Assembly (NCBI RefSeq): GCF_037911585.1
Contig: NZ_JBAJNS010000001.1
Span: 314,001-378,000 of the forward strand
From: Streptomyces sp. GSL17-111
GTDB lineage: Bacteria; Actinomycetota; Actinomycetes; Streptomycetales; Streptomycetaceae
Direction of reading: 5' to 3'
Length of the DNA: 64,000 nt
The notes under the pieces: model-generated
Seen by the model: only the letters and a program-made list of their open reading frames with translations
The model's database searches: none
Told to the model about the DNA's origin: nothing
Made by a program: the position numbers and the translations under genes
In this document: in pieces, positions 59,482-64,000 of the stretch
How the letters are laid out: each line of letters begins with the position of its first letter
Position numbering within the stretch: position 1 is the stretch's first letter

Positions 59482-60461
59482 GTGAGCGGGCTCCCTTCTG
59501 CGGGGCCCGTGGTGAACGGGCCCGACGTCCCGCCGTCGTACGGTGACGGCAGGGTGGTCCACAGGTGCCGCGCGGCGTCCCGCAGCGGTCCGGGCAGGCG
59601 CGGGTCGGCCGCGGCCGACCCGGCGACCCGCAGCAGCAGCGTCCTCGCGCGGGCCGATCCGATGCCGTGCGCGTGTCCGCTGAGCCGGGTGGCGAGTTCC
59701 GTCGCGTCGTGCCAGGCCGAAGCCCGCAGCTGGGCCGCGAGCAGTTGGGCGTCGAACAGCGCCCGGAACCCCGTCGTCCCGGCCGGTGCGCCGGGCGCCC
59801 CCGTGAGGGCCTCGACGGCCCGGCCCCACGCCCCGAGCCCGGCGTGGACGAGACCCACGTGCCCGGCGGCCTCGTCCTCGTCCACCCACCACGCCCAGGC
59901 GGGGTCGCGGGGCCCGGGACCCTCCGCGACGAGGGCGCCGGCCCGGCCGAGGGACCGCAGGGCGTCCGGCCGTCGCCCGGCCAGGGCGTGCGCGCCGGCC
60001 TCCCGGAGCCGGAAGACGGCGGCGACCCGGGTGGGGAGGCGGGGCCCGTCCAGCACGTCCCGCGCGAGACGCAGGGCCGCGTCGGGACGGCCGAGGTGCG
60101 CGGCCTGCATGCTCAGTGTCGCCAGGACGAGGTGTTCCGTGGCGCGCTCCCCGCAGTCGCGCGCCAGCTTCAGTGCCAGTCGGCTGAACCGGTGCGCCGC
60201 CCGGTGCCGTTCGGCGTCGAACAACAGCCACCCCGCGACCTGGGCCAGTTCGGCGAGCGCGGCGTCGGCCCCGCTGCCGGGCTCGTGGGCCCGGTCGCCC
60301 AGGTGACGTCGGAGGGCGAGGGCACGGCCGGCTCGGCGGGCGGCCTCGGGGCCGGCCGCCGCCGCGCCGGCGCGGGCCTCCAGTGCGAGCACGGCGCCGG
60401 TGGCCGCGCGCACGCGGCGAGCGAACTGCTCCGCCGTCAGCGGCGGTCTGCCGGGCTCCAT
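59478..60461 (-). CDS. Helical-repeat (TPR-like) protein without DNA-binding domain
   Basis: 327 aa from ATG 60461 with AAGGAG upstream. Ala/Arg/Leu-rich helical pairs throughout (for example HRFSRLALKLARDCGE and ALRSLGRAGALVAEG) resemble the TPR half of Streptomyces XRE regulators, but the N-terminal helix-turn-helix is absent. It may be a protein-interaction adaptor working with the nearby ImmA/IrrE peptidase and membrane protein. Not recognised beyond the repeat type. Confidence 0.6.
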   Translation of the reverse strand: MEPGRPPLTAEQFARRVRAATGAVLALEARAGAAAAGPEAARRAGRALALRRHLGDRAHEPGSGADAALAELAQVAGWLLFDAERHRAAHRFSRLALKLARDCGERATEHLVLATLSMQAAHLGRPDAALRLARDVLDGPRLPTRVAAVFRLREAGAHALAGRRPDALRSLGRAGALVAEGPGPRDPAWAWWVDEDEAAGHVGLVHAGLGAWGRAVEALTGAPGAPAGTTGFRALFDAQLLAAQLRASAWHDATELATRLSGHAHGIGSARARTLLLRVAGSAAADPRLPGPLRDAARHLWTTLPSPYDGGTSGPFTTGPAEGSPLT

Positions 60462-60555
60462 GGCGGGGCTCCTTCGGTGCGGGGCGGCGTGCGGGACGCG
60501 GGCGGCGGACGGGGGCGAGGGGCGGACGGGGGCCGTTACGGGGCCGGGCGGCCGT

Positions 60556-61764
60556 TCAGGAACCGGTCGGGGCGCGGTCCCCGGCCGGGGTGCGGTGCGC
60601 GGCCAGGCGCCGGAAGTGATCGGCCACCTGGGTCAGCCAGGCGATCTCCTCGGTGATGTCGCCGTCGGGTGCGTGCGTGAACGCCTCCACCGGACCGCCG
60701 GACGGCGCCGCCCCGGCCGCCCGGGCGTCGAGCGCGCCCCGGAGCAGCAGCGCCTCGTGGGCCGTCGACGGTACGGCCTCCGGCAGGCCGAGCCGCCGGG
60801 CCTCCCGCGCGAGCGCGGTGGGGTCCATGTAGGGGCGCAGGGCCAGTTGGCCGTCCCGGATCTCGATCACCCGCCGGTAGAGCCGGTACTCCAGGTCGAG
60901 CCGGGGCACGAGGTCGTACAGCCGCGAGGGCGGGTCGTCGAGGGCGATGCCGGGATGGGCCCGGTAGAGGGCCCACCACAGCGGACGCAGCCGCCGGTAG
61001 GAGCGGTAGTGACCGCACCACCGGGCCGCTTCGGAGAGCCGGGGTCCCCAGGACGGCACGGTCCAGCCGAACACCTGAAGCAGCGAGCCGATGCTCCCGG
61101 CGATCCAGTACAGGTCGGGCCACGGTTCGGGGAGGGCGGTGTAGAGGCCGGCGATCTGGAGGTACCGCGTCAGGCAGTAGACAAGGATGAGCGAGCCGCC
61201 GACGGCCACCGCCCACATGCCCGAACGCAGCCAGGAGCGGTGCGCGATGTGCGCGTAGCGCAGGGACAGCCGCACGGTCTCGACCTGTCCGACGGCACAG
61301 ATCGCGAGGTAGAAGGCGAAGTAGGCCGCGTAGCCGGGGTTCTCCAGGTTGATCAGGACGACGACCTCGGCCGAGCCGTGCCGACCGGGCGGGTTGACGA
61401 AGAAGAAGAGCACCGCCAGGACGGCGAGGGCCGCGCCGTACCCCAGCGTCCTGTTGCGCGCCTTCGTCCGTGCCTGTTCCGGCGCGTGGGACCAGTGCAC
61501 GAGGACGACCTGCTGGGCGGCCGTCAGGACGACCACGGCGGCCTGGCACAGGAACGTCGTGATGCTGGGGTAGTGCAGCAGCCGGGCGATGTCGTCGCGG
61601 ATCTGGTCGAGTTCGACGAAGAAGCTGAGGCTGGAGCAGAGGAAGTACAGGCACAGGGCGAGGTACGCGACGTCGCCGCGATGCCGGGGCAGGGCGGGCA
61701 GCTTGTAGAGCAGGGCGATCAGACCGCCGAGCGCGCAGGCCCAGGAGAGGACTTGGTAGAACAT
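60556..61764 (-). CDS. MAB_1171c-family multi-pass membrane protein
   Basis: 402 aa from ATG 61764. Seven or more hydrophobic segments fill the first ~240 residues (for example VLSWACALGGLIALLYKLPALP and AALAVLAVLFFFVNPP), followed by a soluble helical C-terminus (DLVPRLDLEYRLYRRVIEIRDG). This is the layout of the MAB_1171c family, annotated as putative transporters with no proven substrate. It is 2 bp downstream of an ImmA/IrrE peptidase gene, a frequent pairing in actinobacteria. Confidence 0.7.
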   Translation of the reverse strand: MFYQVLSWACALGGLIALLYKLPALPRHRGDVAYLALCLYFLCSSLSFFVELDQIRDDIARLLHYPSITTFLCQAAVVVLTAAQQVVLVHWSHAPEQARTKARNRTLGYGAALAVLAVLFFFVNPPGRHGSAEVVVLINLENPGYAAYFAFYLAICAVGQVETVRLSLRYAHIAHRSWLRSGMWAVAVGGSLILVYCLTRYLQIAGLYTALPEPWPDLYWIAGSIGSLLQVFGWTVPSWGPRLSEAARWCGHYRSYRRLRPLWWALYRAHPGIALDDPPSRLYDLVPRLDLEYRLYRRVIEIRDGQLALRPYMDPTALAREARRLGLPEAVPSTAHEALLLRGALDARAAGAAPSGGPVEAFTHAPDGDITEEIAWLTQVADHFRRLAAHRTPAGDRAPTGS

Positions 61765-61766
61765 GG

Positions 61767-62348
61767 TCAGGGTCGCTCCCCCTGGACGTCCGGTCCGACG
61801 ACGTTCTCGATGCGGGCGAGGGTCTGCGCGGCCTCGGCGGGCACGGGCCAGCTCGCCTCCGCGGGCCGCCGCCGCACGCGGGTGAGCAGCATGGAGGCCA
61901 TCACCTCCGCTTCCTGCTCCTCGGCCGCCAGGTAGCCGCAGCGCCCGAGCATGCCGCGCACGGTGGACGGTTCCAGGTGCGGGAACAGCGTGCCGATCGT
62001 CGCGTCGTCCAGGTCGCCGCCGCCGCCGTGGTGGTCGCAGAGGATGTGGGCGAGTTCGTGGGCGACGATGTGCTCCTGGTGGAGCCGGCTGGTGCGGGCT
62101 TCGTAGAGCACGAAGTCGGCTTCGTGGGTGGCGATCCAGAGCCCGTAGACGCCGGAGTCGCGCAGGTCCACGGGGGCCGTGCGCACGGAACGGCCGCGGC
62201 TGCGGCCCACCTGCGCGCAGAGGGCGAAGACGTTGGGCGGGTCACCGACGTCGAGCGCGGTGAGGATGTCCTCGCACCCCCGGCGCAGGGCTTTGAGGTG
62301 ACGGCCTCGCCGCTGCCGCGCGTTCGGGCGGGAAGAGGCGGCGTTCAT
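61767..62348 (-). CDS. ImmA/IrrE-family metallopeptidase
   Basis: 193 aa from ATG 62348 (GGAG 6 nt upstream; GTG 62351 also possible). Zinc-peptidase motif HELAH in IVAHELAHILCDH, with a downstream Glu in AAEEQEAEVMASMLL as third ligand. ImmA cleaves phage-type repressors and IrrE cleaves DdrO; usually an XRE regulator is encoded next to it, but none is here. Head gene of the cassette running to 58927. Confidence 0.8.
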   Translation of the reverse strand: MNAASSRPNARQRRGRHLKALRRGCEDILTALDVGDPPNVFALCAQVGRSRGRSVRTAPVDLRDSGVYGLWIATHEADFVLYEARTSRLHQEHIVAHELAHILCDHHGGGGDLDDATIGTLFPHLEPSTVRGMLGRCGYLAAEEQEAEVMASMLLTRVRRRPAEASWPVPAEAAQTLARIENVVGPDVQGERP

Positions 62349-62503
62349 CACGTACTCCGTCGGTGAGGACCCGGTGGCCGGGCGGTGGGGGGCGGACCCC
62401 CTCGGGTTGGTCCGTGTGAGTCAAGAGTAGTGGCGTCGTCACTCTCCTGGGCACCCCTGCCCGAACCGCGTGACTTCGTCCGTGGGTGGGGCGTTGGCGT
62501 CGT

Positions 62504-62842
62504 GTGACGACCCCTCCTTCCGGTTCCGCGTGGCAGCGGCTGCGGACCCCGCTGTGCCCCGCCGGTGACGAAACGATTCCCCCGCCCGGTGCCACGCCCA
62601 TCTACAGCGCACTGCGCCGGCGGTGGGCCGCGGCGCGGCGCACCGTTCCGGGACGGGTGGACACCGAGTGGGCGACGCTCGTGGACTACGCGGCCTGGCG
62701 GGCGACGTCCGCCGGGTGCGGGCGGAACACCCTCCCGGATCCGTGTCAAGAGGACGGATCGGGGACGTTCCGGCCCGAGAGCGTTTCCGCTGGCCTAGCC
62801 TGGGCCCGTCAGGCCACCGGCAACCGACAGCGAGGACGTTGA
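62504..62842 (+). CDS. Small hypothetical protein coupled to hydantoinase gene
   Basis: 112 codons from GTG 62504. The segment TPIYSALRRRWAAARRTVPG resembles short Streptomyces hypothetical proteins, but the last 45 codons look unconstrained and no good ribosome-binding site is seen. Its TGA overlaps the ATG of the following gene (TGATG), the main support for it being real. Otherwise the 62349-62841 stretch would be the promoter region. Confidence 0.3.
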   Translation: MTTPPSGSAWQRLRTPLCPAGDETIPPPGATPIYSALRRRWAAARRTVPGRVDTEWATLVDYAAWRATSAGCGRNTLPDPCQEDGSGTFRPESVSAGLAWARQATGNRQRGR

Positions 62843-64000
62843 TGGGTGACTTACGGGTGGCGATGGACATCGGGGGCACGTTCACCGACGTCGTCGTCCA
62901 CGACGCACGGACCGGGTGCTACCGGGCGGCCAAGGCCTCGACCACGCCCGGCGATCTCACCGAGGGGGTGCTCAGCGCCCTGCGGGCCGTCGTGGACTCC
63001 GAGGCCGGGATCTCCTTCCTCGTGCACGGGACGACGCAGGGCCTCAACGCCCTCCTCCAACGGCGTGGCGCGCGGGTGCTGTTGCTCGCCTCGGCGGCCG
63101 CTGCGGACACCTACCACATCGCGCGGGGGCCGCGCACGCGGCTGTACGACCTCCACTACCGCAAGCCGGAACCGCTGGTGCCGCTGCGGGACATCGTCCC
63201 CGTGGGCGGCCGGATCGACGCCGAGGGGCGGGAGATCGAGCCGCTGGACGAGGCCACCGTGCGCGAGGCGGCGACGCGCTTCCGTGCCGAGGGGTTCACG
63301 GCCGTCGCCGTCGGATACCTGTTCAGCCACGTCAACCCCGCACACGAACGGCGCACCCGGGACATCCTCCTGGAGGAGCTGGGTCCCGACCTGACGCTCT
63401 CCCTCTCCCACGAGGCGGCCAACGAGTGGCGGGAGTACGAACGCACCTCGTCGGCGGTGACGGAGGCCTACATCGGCCCGGTGGTGCGGCGCTACCTCAG
63501 CGGTCTGACGGAAGCACTCGCCGCGCGGGGGGTGACGGCGCCCCTGCACGTCATGCAGTCCTCCGGCGGCGTCATCACGGCCGGGTCGGCACGCCGCAGA
63601 CCCCTGCAGACCCTGCTGTCCGGTCCGGTCGGCGGCACGATGGGCGGGGTGGAGCTCGCCCGCGTCCTGAAGCGGCCCGACCTCATCTGCGTGGACATGG
63701 GCGGGACGTCCTTCGACGTGTCACTGGTCGTCGACGGCCGACCGGACGTCGCGGCCGAGGCCCGGCTGGAGGGCCTGCCGATCCTGATGAGCGTGGTGGA
63801 CCTGCACACCATCGGTGCGGGCGGCGGTTCGGTCGCGCGGACGGAGGCGGGCGGGCTGCGCGTCGGCCCACGTTCGGCGGGCGCCGATCCGGGCCCGGTC
63901 TGCTACGGCCGGGGCGGGACGGAACCCACGGTGACGGACGCCAACCTCGTGCTGGGCCGCGTCGACGAGCGGGGGTTCGCCGGGGGCCGGCTGGCCCTGG
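62842..64000 (+). CDS. Hydantoinase/oxoprolinase family protein, subunit A (3' end missing)
   Basis: 386 codons visible, cut by the right edge. AMDIGGTFTDVVVHD is the N-terminal actin-fold ATP motif of HyuA/N-methylhydantoinase A. SFLVHGTTQGLNALLQRRG, VDMGGTSFDVSLVVDG and IGAGGGSVA are further family motifs. Such enzymes open cyclic imides such as hydantoin or 5-oxoproline with ATP; a HyuB subunit usually follows. Substrate cannot be decided from this half. Confidence 0.85.
   Translation, partial: MGDLRVAMDIGGTFTDVVVHDARTGCYRAAKASTTPGDLTEGVLSALRAVVDSEAGISFLVHGTTQGLNALLQRRGARVLLLASAAAADTYHIARGPRTRLYDLHYRKPEPLVPLRDIVPVGGRIDAEGREIEPLDEATVREAATRFRAEGFTAVAVGYLFSHVNPAHERRTRDILLEELGPDLTLSLSHEAANEWREYERTSSAVTEAYIGPVVRRYLSGLTEALAARGVTAPLHVMQSSGGVITAGSARRRPLQTLLSGPVGGTMGGVELARVLKRPDLICVDMGGTSFDVSLVVDGRPDVAAEARLEGLPILMSVVDLHTIGAGGGSVARTEAGGLRVGPRSAGADPGPVCYGRGGTEPTVTDANLVLGRVDERGFAGGRLAL

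Overview
The window looks like Streptomyces (or a very close actinomycete) chromosome. GC is very high with GC-rich third codon positions, GTG starts and 4-base ATGA/GTGA start-stop overlaps are common, and several loci are Streptomyces hallmarks: a complete conservon (cvnABCDE), a LitR-linked crtEIB/crtYTU carotenoid locus, a chitinase behind a DasR-type site, and a tRNA-Pro gene beside relics of an integrative element. All calls are from reading the sequence and its translations; no database search was possible.

Layout. 1-2.35 kb: tail of a lipase-maturation-factor-like membrane protein and a convergent type II NADH dehydrogenase. 2.5-6.2 kb: tRNA-Pro(GGG), then a decayed island with two ruined tyrosine-integrase genes enclosing an XRE/TPR regulator, an RsbW-like ATPase and a CxxC mini-protein. 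6.2-9.6 kb: a two-gene operon coding an ATP-grasp ligase and a 678-aa protein with a papain-like Cys-His-Asn pattern, not assignable to a known pathway. 9.7-12.1 kb: an XRE regulator divergent from a type I methionine aminopeptidase across a 22-bp palindrome, then a carboxylate-amine ligase. 12.2-14.0 kb: an iron box in front of stitched fragments of entA-, entC- and formyltransferase-like genes, a dead siderophore locus. 14.1-22.8 kb: a compact uncharacterised biosynthetic cluster: LuxR regulator, flavin amine-oxidase-like enzyme, HisF-like barrel, enoyl-reductase-like MDR, one A-T-reductase NRPS module and two paralogous helical proteins.

22.9-24.7 kb: secreted GH18 chitinase. 24.8-34.8 kb: B12-type LitR photoregulator and the genes crtE, crtI, crtB, a Rieske protein, crtT, crtY and crtU, which together predict an isorenieratene-type aromatic carotenoid. 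34.8-40.9 kb: mostly stress and light protection (Dps, OsmC/Ohr, FeS photolyase, two small DUF proteins) and a long-form GAPDH. 41-44.8 kb: a sugar-phosphate operon (SIS protein, ROK kinase, PfkB kinase, class II aldolase). 45-49.1 kb: the conservon, with its P450. 49.2-58.9 kb: MBL hydrolase, DUF2252, MocR regulator, large catalase, two truncated gene remnants, SDR, DUF2795 and hemerythrin. 58.9-62.35 kb: an ImmA/IrrE peptidase, MAB_1171c-like membrane protein, helical-repeat protein and DUF3574 cassette. 62.5-64 kb: a small ORF coupled to a hydantoinase/oxoprolinase gene that runs off the right edge.

The two best candidates for undescribed biology are the 15.1-22.8 kb cluster (a HisF-like barrel lacking one catalytic Asp, with duplicated helical proteins around a minimal reductive NRPS) and the 6.2-9.6 kb ATP-grasp/papain-like pair. 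Three separate zones of gene decay (2.7-6.2, 12.3-14.0 and 55.8-56.3 kb) show repeated deletion and insertion in this region.
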